Program-made: the position numbers and the translations under genes
The notes under the pieces: model-generated
What the model saw: the letters and a program-made list of their open reading frames with translations, nothing else
Database searches by the model: none
What the model was told of the DNA's origin: nothing
DNA from: Candidatus Nanosynbacter sp. HMT-352
Lineage (GTDB): Bacteria > Patescibacteriota > Saccharimonadia > Saccharimonadales > Saccharimonadaceae
Assembly: GCF_022819365.1 (NCBI RefSeq)
Contig: NZ_CP089289.1
Location: forward strand, 310,001 to 374,000
Direction of reading: 5' to 3'
Length of the DNA: 64,000 bases
Part shown: piece after piece, positions 7,607 to 17,390 of the stretch
Position numbering within the stretch: the first letter of the stretch is position 1
Layout: each line of letters opens with the position of its first letter

Positions 7607-10600
7607 ATGGCAAATTCTGCATTTAACGCAACGGGCATCAGCGATTTTGACGCGGTTCGTTTGGCGGTAGCTAGCCCAGAAGACATTCTGAAATGGAGCT
7701 ACGGCGAAGTTTTGAAGCCAGAAACAATTAACTATCGCACACAAAAGCCAGAGCGCGACGGATTGTTCTGTGAGCGAATCTTTGGTCCAGTTAAGGATAT
7801 CAATCCACACGACTCAAAGCTTAAGGGCGTACGTTCACGCGAAGCTGCTGTCGATAAGAATGGCGAATTAGTCACTAAGTCAATCGTTCGTCGTGAGCGA
7901 ATGGGCCACATTCAATTGGCAGTGCCTGTAGCGCACATTTGGTTTATGCGCGGCACTCCAAGCGCAATGAGCCAGTTGCTTGGCATGACGGTTCGTAATA
8001 TTGAGAAAATCGTTTACTTTGCAACTTACGTTATCTTAAGTGTTGACGAAGCAACTCGTGATCAATATTTGGCAGATTTGGAGGCGGAAACTGATTTAGC
8101 TCGTAAGGCTATCAAAATCCGCTACGAAAAAATGGCTGAAGAAGATGGCGCTGACGTTAAGCAACTAGCGAAAGAGCAGAGCCGTGAAGTCGAGGAATTG
8201 GAAGAATCTTACGTTGGTAAGAAATCTCAATTGGAGAGCTTAAACAGGGGCGCTTTGATCTCAGAGAGCGAATATCGCAACTTGCCAGAAGAATATGACG
8301 AATTGATCGAAGTTGGCATGGGTGCCAGTGCGGTCAAGGAACTTTTGGACAAGATTGAGTTGCCAAAGCTTATCGCTGAATTGACGGAGGAGGCTGAAAC
8401 TGCGAAAGGTCAGCGACAGAAGAAGTTGCTAAAGCGCTTGAAGATGCTTGAAAGTATGGAATCTGCTGGCATTAAGCCATCAAGCCTATGTATGACCGTT
8501 CTGCCAGTTATTCCTCCGGATCTTCGCCCAATGGTGGCGTTGTCTGGTGGTCGATTTGCGACATCTGACTTGAACGATTTGTATCGCCGAATTATCAACC
8601 GAAACAATCGCCTAAAGAAGTTGATTGAGCTTAACGCGCCAGAAGTTATTCAGCGCAATGAAAAGCGCATGCTTCAGGAAGCTGTTGACGCTTTGATTGA
8701 CAATTCAGCATCACGCGGTCGCGCAGTTAGCTCGACTGGTGGTCGTCGCAGCTTGAAGAGCTTGAGTGATATGCTAAAGGGTAAGCAGGGTCGCTTCCGC
8801 CAGAACCTTCTTGGTAAGCGCGTTGACTATTCTGGTCGTTCGGTTATCGTGGTTGGTCCAAAATTGAAGATTAACCAATGTGGTTTGCCAAAGCAAATGG
8901 CGCTGGAATTGTTCAAGCCATTCGTGATTAGCTGGTTGATTAAGAATGAATTTGCGCACAATATTCGCTCGGCTTCACGTCTAATTGAAGCTGGTGAAGC
9001 GGTAGTTTGGGACGCGCTGGATTCAGCAATTGAAGGTAAGTACGTTCTACTTAACCGCGCACCAAGTTTGCACCGTTTGTCAATTCAAGCCTTCCAGCCA
9101 GTTTTGGTTGAAGGAAAAGCTATTCAGTTGCACCCGCTAGTTTGTGCCGGATTTAACGCCGACTTCGACGGTGACCAGATGGCTGTTCACTTGCCGCTAT
9201 CGAAAGAGGCTCAGGCTGAAGCTCGTGAATTGATGAGTGCGACTGCCAACTTATTGAAGCCTGCCGATGGTGCGCCAGTGCTGCACATTTCGCAGGACAT
9301 CGTGCTTGGTAACTATTACTTGACTTACGACAAGCCGCAAGCTCAGACTGACAAGGTTAAAACTTACAGCTCTGTTTACGAAGCAGAAATGGCTTACGAC
9401 AATGGCGTGATTCACTTGCAAACCCCAATTCGCATCTTTGCGAAAGGTAAAATGCGTGAAACAACTTTGGGTCGCGTCTTCTTCAATGAGATTCTGCCTG
9501 AAGATTTCCCGTATGACAATAATGTCCAGACCAAGAAGCAGCTTAAGAAGGTGTTGGCGCAAATATTCAACAAGTATGGCGCCGAGGAAACTGCTAAGAT
9601 TGCAGATCGTATGAAGGGTCAGGCTTTCCGCTTTGCTACGGTTGCGGCTGTGTCGACTGGTATGGCCGACTACGTCCACTTCGAGGAAATCCCTCAGTTT
9701 GTGGCTGAAGGTGATGCTAAGGCAGCTTTGATTTCTGAGCAATTCGACCAAGGTTTGATTACTGAGGAAGAGCGATACAACTTGACGGTTAGCGCATGGC
9801 GAAACGTTGACAATAAGATTACAGCATTCCTGAAAGACCAATTGGCACACATGGATACCAGTATCTCTATGATGGTCAACTCTGGTGCTCGTGGTGATAT
9901 TTCCAACGTGAAGTTGGCGAGCGCGATGATTGGTGTTCAGATGGACGCAACCAACCATGAGATTGAGCTTCCAATCCGCAGCTCTTACACCGGCGGTTTG
10001 TCTAGCCTTGAAGCCTTTATCGCAACCCGTGGTGCACGTAAGGGTCTTATTGACACGGCTCTTAAGACTGCCGACTCGGGTTACTTGACTCGTCGTTTGG
10101 TAGACGTTGCACAAGATGTCTTTACTGTTGAAGATGCTGATGGTGACGATGAAGGTTACGCAATTTACCGATCAGAAACCGAAGAGACGATGATTGACTT
10201 CTCAAACCGTTTGGCTGGTCGTTATGCTGCTGAAACAATCCCAGGTCACGTCAATAAGAACGAATTGATCACGCGTGAAATCGCAGATTCAATTGACGAC
10301 GACGAAAGCATTGAAAGCGTTAAGATTCAATCTGTATTATCAACGAACAATCTTAACGGTATTCCGCAGCGAAGTTACGGTATTGATATGTCGACTGGTA
10401 AATTGGTTGGCAATCATCAGCCAGTCGGTGTTATCGCCGCTCAGTCAGTCGGTGAGCCGGGTACCCAGTTGACGCTTCGTACCTTCCACAACTCTGGTGT
10501 TGCTGGTGGTGACATTACCCAAGGTCTTCCTCGTGTTGAAGAATTGTTTGAAGCGCGCACACCAAAGGGTCAAGCATTCATTACGGAAGTTGCTGGTTTG

Positions 10601-11440
10601 GTTGACGTTTGGGAAGATGGCAAGAAATATATCGTTCAAATTACACCAGAATCTGGTAAGGTTGAGCGATTGCCATTGGAAGGCCGAACTGTTGTAGTTA
10701 AGGCTGGCTCAAGCGTTAAGGCTGGCGACGTCTTGGCAACTGGCGAGAGCGACACTCGACCTTTGATCGCGCCATTTGACGGTGTGATTGAGTCGGCTGA
10801 AGATACTTTGGTGATAGCGGCAGAGGCTGCTTCACCAACTCGCTACGAAATTCCAGGCAATATGCAGTTGGTCGTTAAGGCAAACGATGTTGTCGAAGCT
10901 GGTGATCGATTGACGGCTGGATCATTGAACTTGCACGATTTGATGCGACTTAAGGGTGTTGAGGCAACTCAGCGCTACATCATTAACGAAGTTCTGCGAA
11001 TTTACGCTGCTCAGGGTCAGGACGTGGCTGACAAGCACTTGGAGATTATTGTTCGCCAAATGTTTAGCCGCGTGCAAATCGAAGATGCTGGTGATAGCGA
11101 ATTCGTGACTGGCGACATCGTTTCTAAGGCTGCTGTGGTCAATGCGAATAAGCAATTGGCTGCTGAAGGTAAGAACTTGATTAGCTACACGCAATTGCTA
11201 CTCGGTATCACGAAGGTGTCAATCTGGAGCGACTCATGGCTATCAGCTGCGTCCTTCCAGGATACTACTCGCGTCTTGATTAACGCCGCCGTATCTGGTC
11301 GAGCCGACCACTTGCACGGTTTGAAGGAAAACGTCATCATCGGACGCAAGATTCCAGTAGGAACTGGTGCTGTCGAAGAAGGCAAAGAACTCGAAACACC
11401 GAGCGAAGACGAATTCGTCGAAGAAGAAGTTGCTGCTTAA
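7607..11440 (+). CDS. rpoC: DNA-directed RNA polymerase subunit beta-prime lacking both zinc sites
   Basis: Largest RNA polymerase subunit, 1277 residues. The catalytic [12 protein letters not shown] loop and the bridge/trigger-helix segment ([36 protein letters not shown]) are intact. All cysteines of the N-terminal zinc site are replaced at constant length (residues 67, 69, 82, 85 are P, D, V, N), and so are those of the second site (845, 913, 920, 923 are D, T, P, S). The flanking [11 protein letters not shown] and SYGIDMSTG frames align without gaps. The SD AGGAGG lies before the ATG, at the end of rpoB. The rpoC stop is followed by a terminator. Confidence 0.98.
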   Translation: MANSAFNATGISDFDAVRLAVASPEDILKWSYGEVLKPETINYRTQKPERDGLFCERIFGPVKDINPHDSKLKGVRSREAAVDKNGELVTKSIVRRERMGHIQLAVPVAHIWFMRGTPSAMSQLLGMTVRNIEKIVYFATYVILSVDEATRDQYLADLEAETDLARKAIKIRYEKMAEEDGADVKQLAKEQSREVEELEESYVGKKSQLESLNRGALISESEYRNLPEEYDELIEVGMGASAVKELLDKIELPKLIAELTEEAETAKGQRQKKLLKRLKMLESMESAGIKPSSLCMTVLPVIPPDLRPMVALSGGRFATSDLNDLYRRIINRNNRLKKLIELNAPEVIQRNEKRMLQEAVDALIDNSASRGRAVSSTGGRRSLKSLSDMLKGKQGRFRQNLLGKRVDYSGRSVIVVGPKLKINQCGLPKQMALELFKPFVISWLIKNEFAHNIRSASRLIEAGEAVVWDALDSAIEGKYVLLNRAPSLHRLSIQAFQPVLVEGKAIQLHPLVCAGFNADFDGDQMAVHLPLSKEAQAEARELMSATANLLKPADGAPVLHISQDIVLGNYYLTYDKPQAQTDKVKTYSSVYEAEMAYDNGVIHLQTPIRIFAKGKMRETTLGRVFFNEILPEDFPYDNNVQTKKQLKKVLAQIFNKYGAEETAKIADRMKGQAFRFATVAAVSTGMADYVHFEEIPQFVAEGDAKAALISEQFDQGLITEEERYNLTVSAWRNVDNKITAFLKDQLAHMDTSISMMVNSGARGDISNVKLASAMIGVQMDATNHEIELPIRSSYTGGLSSLEAFIATRGARKGLIDTALKTADSGYLTRRLVDVAQDVFTVEDADGDDEGYAIYRSETEETMIDFSNRLAGRYAAETIPGHVNKNELITREIADSIDDDESIESVKIQSVLSTNNLNGIPQRSYGIDMSTGKLVGNHQPVGVIAAQSVGEPGTQLTLRTFHNSGVAGGDITQGLPRVEELFEARTPKGQAFITEVAGLVDVWEDGKKYIVQITPESGKVERLPLEGRTVVVKAGSSVKAGDVLATGESDTRPLIAPFDGVIESAEDTLVIAAEAASPTRYEIPGNMQLVVKANDVVEAGDRLTAGSLNLHDLMRLKGVEATQRYIINEVLRIYAAQGQDVADKHLEIIVRQMFSRVQIEDAGDSEFVTGDIVSKAAVVNANKQLAAEGKNLISYTQLLLGITKVSIWSDSWLSAASFQDTTRVLINAAVSGRADHLHGLKENVIIGRKIPVGTGAVEEGKELETPSEDEFVEEEVAA

Positions 11441-11462
11441 TAAGTAGGCTTCGTAACTACAG

Positions 11463-11490
11463 AAACCGCCTCAATTCCGGGGCGGTTTTC
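11463..11490 (+). terminator. Terminator of rpoBC
   Basis: AAACCGCC stem, loop, GGCGGTTT followed by TTC. Ends the rpoBC transcript. Confidence 0.8.
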
Positions 11491-11492
11491 TA

Positions 11493-11521
11493 TTGATTAT
11501 TTACAAGAAAGGTTGTATAAT
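11493..11521 (+). promoter_or_regulatory. Promoter of the 11583-12545 gene
   Basis: TTGATT (11493-11498), 17-nt spacer, perfect TATAAT (11516-11521). Leader of about 55 nt with a GGAG SD. Confidence 0.65.
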
Positions 11522-11582
11522 ACGCATACACTAAATGAAGATGAAATGTTCAGATTGATTGTTAAGAAATGGAGATTCGATT

Positions 11583-12545
11583 GTGAGCGAATTATTTATA
11601 GCCAAGACTATGCCTGAAGAGGATTGGAGCCAGGTGTCAAAGCCAAATGGCTGGGACGATGTTGCTTACGGGCGAATCATAACGGATAACAATCTGGGTG
11701 TTTATGTAGCCGATGCTCGTCAAGGAGATACTAACGGGAAAGCTACGATAATCTTACCTCAGTGGTCTGATGGCACGCTACATAATCCATTGTCTCAGGA
11801 GCGGGCAAAAGCCACCGCAGCTATAGAGGGTGGTGTGGTGCTATATGTAGATAACCCAGGTGTTGAATTTGATTTACCGAAGATGCCTGGGTATATTAAG
11901 CAGGCACTTCTGTCGGGGGATTTTAAGCCTGGCGCCATAAAACAGTGGGATGCTATTGCTCAAGGGTTGGACTATGTCGGTCTGGACTTTGACTCAATTA
12001 GTCGAGTTGTGGGGGCGTCGCTTGGAGCTCACGTTGCGTCGGCTATTGTGTGTACCGCACCGGAAGAAGTTCATCTGGAGCGGATGGACTTATGGGAAAC
12101 GGCTGGTCTTGGTGAAGAGAATAATTTTTTACAGTTTGCTGCCAATTTTATGATGCACGGCGGTGACGGGTACGCGGATATATTGAAGAATAATCCCGAA
12201 TGGGTTGCTTTAAGAGGTATTAATGGAGCGAAGAGTCTGGCTAAGCTTGCGATTCGTCGAACGGCTGGACTGTTTTATTATCCGTGGGCTATTAATCGTC
12301 ATGATATCGGAAATACGATTATCGAGGCTAAGAATAGAAAAAACCCAGCAATTGACGGAGATACTGCTTTAACTATCTTAAACGGCACAGAAAGTAAAGT
12401 CAGTCCAAGAGAATTAAATAATCGCTTAGCAACGCAACTGGTGCTGAACGGATTTAGTCGGGTTATCAGACTGGAATCTGAAGGCGGCGTGCATGCATCG
12501 CAGGATAATATCGGATGGTGGACTGAGGCGGAACTTTTACTTTAA
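11583..12545 (+). CDS. Putative alpha/beta-hydrolase-fold protein
   Basis: A 320-residue cytosolic protein with a plausible nucleophile elbow (VVGASLGAHVAS, GxSxG) near residue 150 and a late His in SEGGVHASQDN that would suit a catalytic His. The beta-strand and helix pattern around the elbow (DSISRVVGASLG) fits an alpha/beta hydrolase, but no specific subfamily is recognised and the acid residue is not assigned. GTG at 11583 is chosen because GGAG lies 8 nt before it; the TTG at 11559 has no SD. It stands alone between a terminator and the next promoter. Confidence 0.55.
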   Translation: MSELFIAKTMPEEDWSQVSKPNGWDDVAYGRIITDNNLGVYVADARQGDTNGKATIILPQWSDGTLHNPLSQERAKATAAIEGGVVLYVDNPGVEFDLPKMPGYIKQALLSGDFKPGAIKQWDAIAQGLDYVGLDFDSISRVVGASLGAHVASAIVCTAPEEVHLERMDLWETAGLGEENNFLQFAANFMMHGGDGYADILKNNPEWVALRGINGAKSLAKLAIRRTAGLFYYPWAINRHDIGNTIIEAKNRKNPAIDGDTALTILNGTESKVSPRELNNRLATQLVLNGFSRVIRLESEGGVHASQDNIGWWTEAELLL

Positions 12546-12546
12546 A

Positions 12547-12577
12547 TTGATTTTTTATAGGGAAAAAGTTATATAAT
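12547..12577 (+). promoter_or_regulatory. Possible promoter of the MazG-like gene
   Basis: TTGATT (12547-12552) and TATAAT (12572-12577) with a 19-nt spacer. It gives a leader of about 140 nt that contains a short dyad (AGTTC, 8 nt, GAACT at 12590-12607) and no recognised riboswitch or gene. Confidence 0.4.
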
Positions 12578-12724
12578 AATTGATGACTTAGTTCAATATG
12601 GAGAACTTGACACTTCGCCTAAATGGTGCGGTAAGGATAAGTTTGGGATATGATAATACGTATGACGAATGCACGCCGCTCATAAATGCCGTAAGCAACG
12701 TAATAAACAATTAAAGGGGGTTTT

Positions 12725-13036
12725 ATGCCAGTATATAACAAACTTGTCCGCGATAAAATTTTGGAAATCATTAAGGCCAACGGTCAAAAATCAACTCACA
12801 AAATACTTACAGCAGAAGAATATGACGTGGAGCTTACAAAAAAGCTAGTCGAAGAAGTTGAGGAATATAAAAAAGATAAAAATACTGATGAGCTTGCCGA
12901 TATCATGGAAGTAGTCTATGCTCTCGCAAGCCTGCATGGTTGTACCGCAGAAGAATTAGAAAAAATTCGCGCAGAAAAAGCAGAAAAACGCGGCGGCTTT
13001 GAAAAGAAAATATTCCTAGTGGAGGTGATGGATTAG
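12725..13036 (+). CDS. MazG-like / phosphoribosyl-ATP pyrophosphohydrolase-like protein
   Basis: A 103-residue protein beginning with NKLVRDKILEIIKANG, the signature start of a widespread small all-alpha NTP pyrophosphatase group. A helical core with acidic metal-ligand residues follows (KLVEEVEEYKK, then DELADIMEVVYAL), matching the ExxE...ExxD pattern of MazG-type enzymes. These hydrolyse NTPs or modified nucleotides to monophosphates and are thought to clean the nucleotide pool. An AGGGGG SD precedes the ATG. The actual substrate cannot be read from sequence. Confidence 0.8.
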   Translation: MPVYNKLVRDKILEIIKANGQKSTHKILTAEEYDVELTKKLVEEVEEYKKDKNTDELADIMEVVYALASLHGCTAEELEKIRAEKAEKRGGFEKKIFLVEVMD

Positions 13037-13326
13037 GGTAAGTATGTGTGATAAGTTATGTCTATTCTATGCAAGGAATTCATCTCTGACAATGAGTACT
13101 CTGTTCTTAAGTCTGATCCTTTAGATTCTGAGTCTGGGCGGCGATTTTACTTTTACGAAATCTGTGCTAGAATAGACATAGAGTTTCCTCTTTTCGGAGT
13201 GCGCGGTGGTTTGAATGTGTACAGACTGCAATCTCGGCGGAAAAGGTATAGACACGGGGCGGAGTTGCTGAATCCAAACCGTAAGGCAAATTGCCATAAT
13301 TAGTAAATCAACCAAGGAGAAATTGG
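13037..13326 (+). promoter_or_regulatory. Intergenic region with the rpsL promoter
   Basis: 290 nt without a convincing gene. It holds TTTTAC (13145-13150), a 17-nt spacer and TGC-TAGAAT (-10 at 13168-13173), an extended -10 promoter for rpsL-rpsG. About 147 nt of leader follow and end in the AAGGAG SD of rpsL. An 81-codon frame through the promoter is judged spurious. The leader could carry S7/S12 autoregulation, but no known fold is seen. Confidence 0.55.
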
Positions 13327-13740
13327 ATGCCAACAATCAACCAATTGGTGCGCAAACCGCGCCAAACGGCTAAGAAAAAGTCCAAGTCGCCAGCACTAGG
13401 TCGTATTCATAACGCCCTAAAAACACGTTATTACGACCAGAACGCACCGCTTAAGCGCGGTGTTTGTGTGCGTGTGACGACTAAGACACCAAAGAAGCCA
13501 AACTCAGCTTTGCGTAAAGTTGCTCGTGTTAAATTGAATAACGGCTATGAAGTTTGGGCGTACATCGGTGGTGAAGGTCACAACTTGCAGGAGCACGCTG
13601 TGGTCTTGATCCGCGGTGGTCGTGTGCCTGACCTTCCTGGTGTGCGCTATCACATCGTACGTGGTGCGCTCGACCTTCAAGGCGTCAACAACCGTAAGAA
13701 GGGTCGCTCTAAGTACGGTACAAAGAAAGGGGATAAATAA
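13327..13740 (+). CDS. rpsL: 30S ribosomal protein S12
   Basis: Decoding-centre protein uS12. The 137 residues include [17 protein letters not shown] and [18 protein letters not shown]; the latter contains the Asp that is methylthiolated in E. coli. Lys residues at the classical streptomycin-resistance positions are unchanged. An AAGGAG SD precedes the ATG. It is followed by rpsG after 2 nt. The rest of the classical str operon (fusA, tuf) lies further downstream under separate promoters. Confidence 0.98.
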   Translation: MPTINQLVRKPRQTAKKKSKSPALGRIHNALKTRYYDQNAPLKRGVCVRVTTKTPKKPNSALRKVARVKLNNGYEVWAYIGGEGHNLQEHAVVLIRGGRVPDLPGVRYHIVRGALDLQGVNNRKKGRSKYGTKKGDK

Positions 13741-13742
13741 TC

Positions 13743-14222
13743 ATGCCTCGTAAAGTTACCAAGAAATTGCAGCGTGAACTTAAGCCTGATCGTCGATACC
13801 AAAGCGTACTAGTTCAGCGTTTGATCAATAAGTCAATGCTAGACGGTAAGAAATTGGCGGCTGAGCGCGCTGTTTACACAGCCCTAGAAACTGCCGCTAA
13901 GAAATTGGATTCTGAAGATCCATTGGCAGTGTTTGAAAAAGCATTGAAGAACGTTAGCCCAAGCTTTGAGGTTAAATCTCGTCGCGTTGGTGGTGCTAAC
14001 TACCAGATTCCATTCCCAGTTCAGGGACATCGACAATTGCACTATGCGTTTAGCTGGCTAGTCCAAGCAGCTCGCGCTCGTAGCGGAATGCCATATTCAC
14101 AGCGATTGGCGTTGGAAATCGTTGACGCTTACAATGAAGCTGGTGCTGCCTTTAAGAAGAAGGAAGACACCCATAAGATGGCTGAAGCTAACCGCGCCTT
14201 TGCGCACTTTGCTCGCGGCTAA
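13743..14222 (+). CDS. rpsG: 30S ribosomal protein S7
   Basis: Primary binder of the 16S 3' major domain (uS7). The 159 residues include the VKSRRVGGANYQIPFPV core and an end (MAEANRAFAHFARG) typical of the family, with normal length. The start follows rpsL by 2 nt and its SD lies inside the rpsL end (AAAGGGG). A terminator follows, so rpsL-rpsG is a short two-gene operon. Confidence 0.98.
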   Translation: MPRKVTKKLQRELKPDRRYQSVLVQRLINKSMLDGKKLAAERAVYTALETAAKKLDSEDPLAVFEKALKNVSPSFEVKSRRVGGANYQIPFPVQGHRQLHYAFSWLVQAARARSGMPYSQRLALEIVDAYNEAGAAFKKKEDTHKMAEANRAFAHFARG

Positions 14223-14246
14223 TTATTGCCTGAAAGCAAAATCAGA

Positions 14247-14273
14247 AAATCGCTCTAAACGGGGCGATTTTTT
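14247..14273 (+). terminator. Terminator of rpsL-rpsG
   Basis: AAATCGC stem pairs with GCGATTT, followed by TTT. The -10 of the next gene begins 3 nt after it. Confidence 0.75.
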
Positions 14274-14281
14274 GGTATAAT
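14273..14281 (+). promoter_or_regulatory. Extended -10 of the YajQ gene
   Basis: TGG-TATAAT (TATAAT at 14276-14281); no good -35. It is placed directly against the rpsG terminator. Confidence 0.5.
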
Positions 14282-14301
14282 AGAAAAAATTAGGAGGGAA
14301 G

Positions 14302-14796
14302 ATGGCGAGTTTTTCGTTTGATATTGTGTCAGAAATTGACAAGGCTGAGATGAATAATGTTTTCATGCAGGCTGAAAAAGAAATACAAGGGCGTTATGAT
14401 TTTAAGGGGACGAGCGCGGCAATTGATTGGCTGGACGATAAAAAGGGTCTGAAGATTACCGGCGACAATGATTGGCAAGTTGACGCTGTTCTGGATATAG
14501 TGCGCAAGAAGTTGGCAGGGCGTGGTCAATCAAGTAAAGTTCTGGATTTATCAAAAGAGAAAGTTGTTTCGAACTTGAAGACGACTTGGGAAATTCCGTT
14601 CAAGCAAGGTCTTGATCAGCCGACGGCGAAGCAAATTGCTGCTGATATTCGTGCTAATGCGCCGAAAGCTAAGCCGCAAATTCAGGGCGACCTCGTTCGT
14701 GTTGCTTCTACGTCGAAGGATGAACTGCAAAAAGTCATTAGTTTATTACGAGAAAGTGATTATGACACGCCTCTGCAATTTGTAAATTATCGTTAG
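14302..14796 (+). CDS. YajQ-family nucleotide-binding protein (UPF0234)
   Basis: The 164-residue protein matches the YajQ family across its length: SFSFDIVSEIDKAEMNNV at the start, GRYDFKGTSAAIDW, the central KITGDNDWQVDAVLDIV and LRESDYDTPLQFVNYR at the end. The fold is two RNP-like domains. Some relatives bind cyclic di-GMP or tRNA; its role here is not known. The SD is AGGAGGGAAG before the ATG. The serine protease gene follows after 12 nt. Confidence 0.92.
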   Translation: MASFSFDIVSEIDKAEMNNVFMQAEKEIQGRYDFKGTSAAIDWLDDKKGLKITGDNDWQVDAVLDIVRKKLAGRGQSSKVLDLSKEKVVSNLKTTWEIPFKQGLDQPTAKQIAADIRANAPKAKPQIQGDLVRVASTSKDELQKVISLLRESDYDTPLQFVNYR

Positions 14797-14808
14797 GATC
14801 GTAGTGGC

Positions 14809-17286
14809 ATGAATCAGAAGTCAATGAAGAAATTAAAAATTGCAGCCATCGTTCTGGGTGTAGTTTTCTTGATCTCTGTTATAGTTGGGCTGATTGTCGT
14901 TAATAATAACCGCTCTTCCGGAGTTAGTAAAACCGCAAAAAAGAAGATCCAGAAGATTTTTGCCGAAGAAGATGTTAAGAGCTTGCAAAAAGTCGTTTCC
15001 AAATATGGCTATTCAATTCGATACGACAAGAGTATTTTTACTGGCGAAGGTCACGTCTTAAATAAAGACTCTAATGAGAAACAGTATAGCGCCACCACTT
15101 ATGCTGATGATGAGCTGAAAGAAAGTCGCGCTTATGCGATTTTGCGATTACATTTCAGAAAAGGTTCAGAAAAGCCGAAGGAGGAAGAAGAGAAGTTCTC
15201 GTTTAGGAAGATTATGCCAGACTTCTCAATTATAACTTCGCGCAAAAAAGCTTATTTTGATCGCTCAACGATGCCCGAGGAATACAAGGACACGAAGAAA
15301 TATTCAGATTTGGATTTAATGCTTCAGGGTGATATCAACAAGCAGAAAAAGGATAATCCTAACTTAAAATATCACACCAGCGATGCGACGATTTCTGGAC
15401 GTAAGTTTAAGAAGATGGTCGTTGATTACGGAAGCACTATTGACGGCAAGTGGCAGAAAACTGGCGAAAAAATAACTTATTTGACGATTCAGAATGGCAG
15501 GCCGTACTGGATGACGATTTTTGCATTGAGCAAGAATTCGTACACACAGCCATACATTGACCAGCTGGAGGCGCTGGTTGCTAAGGTTACTTTCCAGAAT
15601 CCAGACAGTAGCTATTTAGTCAGGGCTGATGGCAATAATGAGGCGCAAGTGGCTTCCGCTACGATAGCTAAGACCGAAACTAAGGCGGAAAATTTCTCAG
15701 AAGATAAAGACACTACAAATACTTTGGATGAACTGGACGAAGATTCTGTTATTAAAGTGGTGGCAAGGAACCAAATTGCTACGGTCCGTGTGGGAACATA
15801 TCGTTGTGCTGATATGATTTATACGGCACAGAATGGCGCGAGTATGCAGCTGAATGGCTTATGTACGGGTGGAATTGGTAGTGGATCGATTGTTTCTGAC
15901 GACGGCTACATCGCTACAAATGGGCATGTTACTGAGGTTTCAAACCAAAGTATGATCATGGGTATCAATACTCAAGAGAACATGAATAAATATATAAAGT
16001 TTGTGGTAGATGCGGGCTATGTTACTCGAGAAACGCTTCGGGATTTGGCAAATAAGGCTGATGGCGGCGATCAGAGTGCACAAGCAGCAATTCTCGGTCT
16101 TATCAATCAGGTTCCTGCCGACAGTATACGTTCACAAAATGATCGATACGATTATGTCATTCAGACCTCAAGTGAACCTATTGCGCGCGAAGATGATGGC
16201 TCGGGCAATCTTAAGTGGAAAAAGACAAAGACCAATATTCCAGCCAAGAAAATTGACGCGGAAGTTGATTTGAAGGGTCGTGGTATGGACCTGAATAGCG
16301 ACAAAAGTGATGTGGCGATTCTGAAGGTTGAAGGGCGATTTCCAGCGGTAGAGTTAGGTGATAGCTCTAGGATTTCTAGAGGTGATCGGGTGACGGCGAT
16401 TGGTTATCCAGCGATTGTCGACGACGGTGTAAATACGAAGAAGAGTAAGACTGTGCCAACCGTTACTCAGGGTAATGTTTCTGGTTCGGGCAGTGATGCG
16501 GGCGGTCATAAGTTGTTTTCAATGAGCGCGCAAATTGCGGCAGGCAACAGTGGCGGTCCAGCGTTTGATGACGATGGTAAGCAGATTGGACTGAACACTT
16601 ACGGCGGCTCGTCTTGTGCGGATAGGAGCGAGCGCAACAATTCTTGCTTTGGAGAGGGAATATTCCGTGATATCGCCGATCTGAAAACTATGGCGAAGAA
16701 AAATAATGTTGCGTTATCGGCGAATGGCGAATTGACTAAGCTCTGGAAAGATGGTTTGGAAAGTTTTTCTCAAGGTAAATACTCTCAGGCAAAAGCTAAA
16801 TTTGAGCAATTGGATAAAAAATACCCCGACAATTATTTAGTAGCAAAGATGATCGAAGTTTCATCCAATACTCCAGATGATTCTACGGAAAGCGAGGCAT
16901 CTAGCGCAGAAGCTGGAACGAGCGAATCAGAAAATAACACTACAGTTATAATCGTGGTTGTGGTGATTCTTTCAACGGGAGCATTATTCGTAACAGTGTC
17001 AATTATCGCAATTGCTGTTTCTGTCAGTAATCGACGTAAGATGAATACTTATCCATATCCTGTCGCTGGACAATTCCCGCAACAACCTCAATATCCACAG
17101 CAGCCATATCAACAGCCAATTCCGCCGCAACAACAGTATCCGCAACAAAATTACTATCAACATCAACCTGGTCAGTATCCACCAACATACGCGCAGCCGC
17201 CTATGCAACAGCCTCCAGCTAACTATCCGCCTGCAGCGCCAGCTCAGAGCAACAACGAGCCTAAAAATCCTCCGACTCAGAGCTAG
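14809..17286 (+). CDS. Membrane-anchored trypsin-like serine protease with P/Q-rich tail
   Basis: An 825-residue protein with an N-terminal membrane helix (about residues 12-31), a lysine-rich ~300-residue domain of unknown type, then an HtrA/trypsin-like protease. The catalytic triad is visible as His373 (ATNGHVT), Asp501 (KSDVAIL) and Ser581 (AAGNSGGPA). About 128 residues separate His and Asp, more than usual. A short TPR-like stretch (SFSQGKYSQAKAKFEQL) and a second membrane helix (about 707-732) follow, then an ~85-residue tail rich in Pro, Gln and Tyr. With both helices spanning the membrane the protease faces outside and the tail is cytosolic. It is probably co-transcribed with the YajQ gene. 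Confidence 0.85.
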   Translation: MNQKSMKKLKIAAIVLGVVFLISVIVGLIVVNNNRSSGVSKTAKKKIQKIFAEEDVKSLQKVVSKYGYSIRYDKSIFTGEGHVLNKDSNEKQYSATTYADDELKESRAYAILRLHFRKGSEKPKEEEEKFSFRKIMPDFSIITSRKKAYFDRSTMPEEYKDTKKYSDLDLMLQGDINKQKKDNPNLKYHTSDATISGRKFKKMVVDYGSTIDGKWQKTGEKITYLTIQNGRPYWMTIFALSKNSYTQPYIDQLEALVAKVTFQNPDSSYLVRADGNNEAQVASATIAKTETKAENFSEDKDTTNTLDELDEDSVIKVVARNQIATVRVGTYRCADMIYTAQNGASMQLNGLCTGGIGSGSIVSDDGYIATNGHVTEVSNQSMIMGINTQENMNKYIKFVVDAGYVTRETLRDLANKADGGDQSAQAAILGLINQVPADSIRSQNDRYDYVIQTSSEPIAREDDGSGNLKWKKTKTNIPAKKIDAEVDLKGRGMDLNSDKSDVAILKVEGRFPAVELGDSSRISRGDRVTAIGYPAIVDDGVNTKKSKTVPTVTQGNVSGSGSDAGGHKLFSMSAQIAAGNSGGPAFDDDGKQIGLNTYGGSSCADRSERNNSCFGEGIFRDIADLKTMAKKNNVALSANGELTKLWKDGLESFSQGKYSQAKAKFEQLDKKYPDNYLVAKMIEVSSNTPDDSTESEASSAEAGTSESENNTTVIIVVVVILSTGALFVTVSIIAIAVSVSNRRKMNTYPYPVAGQFPQQPQYPQQPYQQPIPPQQQYPQQNYYQHQPGQYPPTYAQPPMQQPPANYPPAAPAQSNNEPKNPPTQS

Positions 17287-17312
17287 TCAAAAACATAGAT
17301 AACTGATATAAT
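17284..17312 (+). promoter_or_regulatory. Promoter of fusA
   Basis: TAGTCA (17284-17289, overlapping the protease stop), 17-nt spacer, TGA-TATAAT (TATAAT at 17307-17312). Leader of about 72 nt with an AAGGA SD. Confidence 0.5.
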
Positions 17313-17390
17313 AAAACGCAAGAGTAGTTTTTTGGTGCCAAAAAATTGACCAAAAATCTCGGCAAATTAACGTAATATAAAGGAAAATTT

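Noticed and set aside
9251-10114. 287-codon frame antisense to rpoC
   Set aside because: Mirror of a highly conserved gene with strong codon bias; unnatural composition (many His, Cys, Asn) and no SD.
12578-12724. Possible riboswitch or small RNA before the MazG-like gene
   Set aside because: Only a 5-bp dyad is seen; no known motif or strong fold could be supported.
13058-13303. 81-codon frame between the MazG-like gene and rpsL
   Set aside because: It runs through a good extended -10 promoter for rpsL, has no SD, and its composition (Arg-rich end) looks non-coding.
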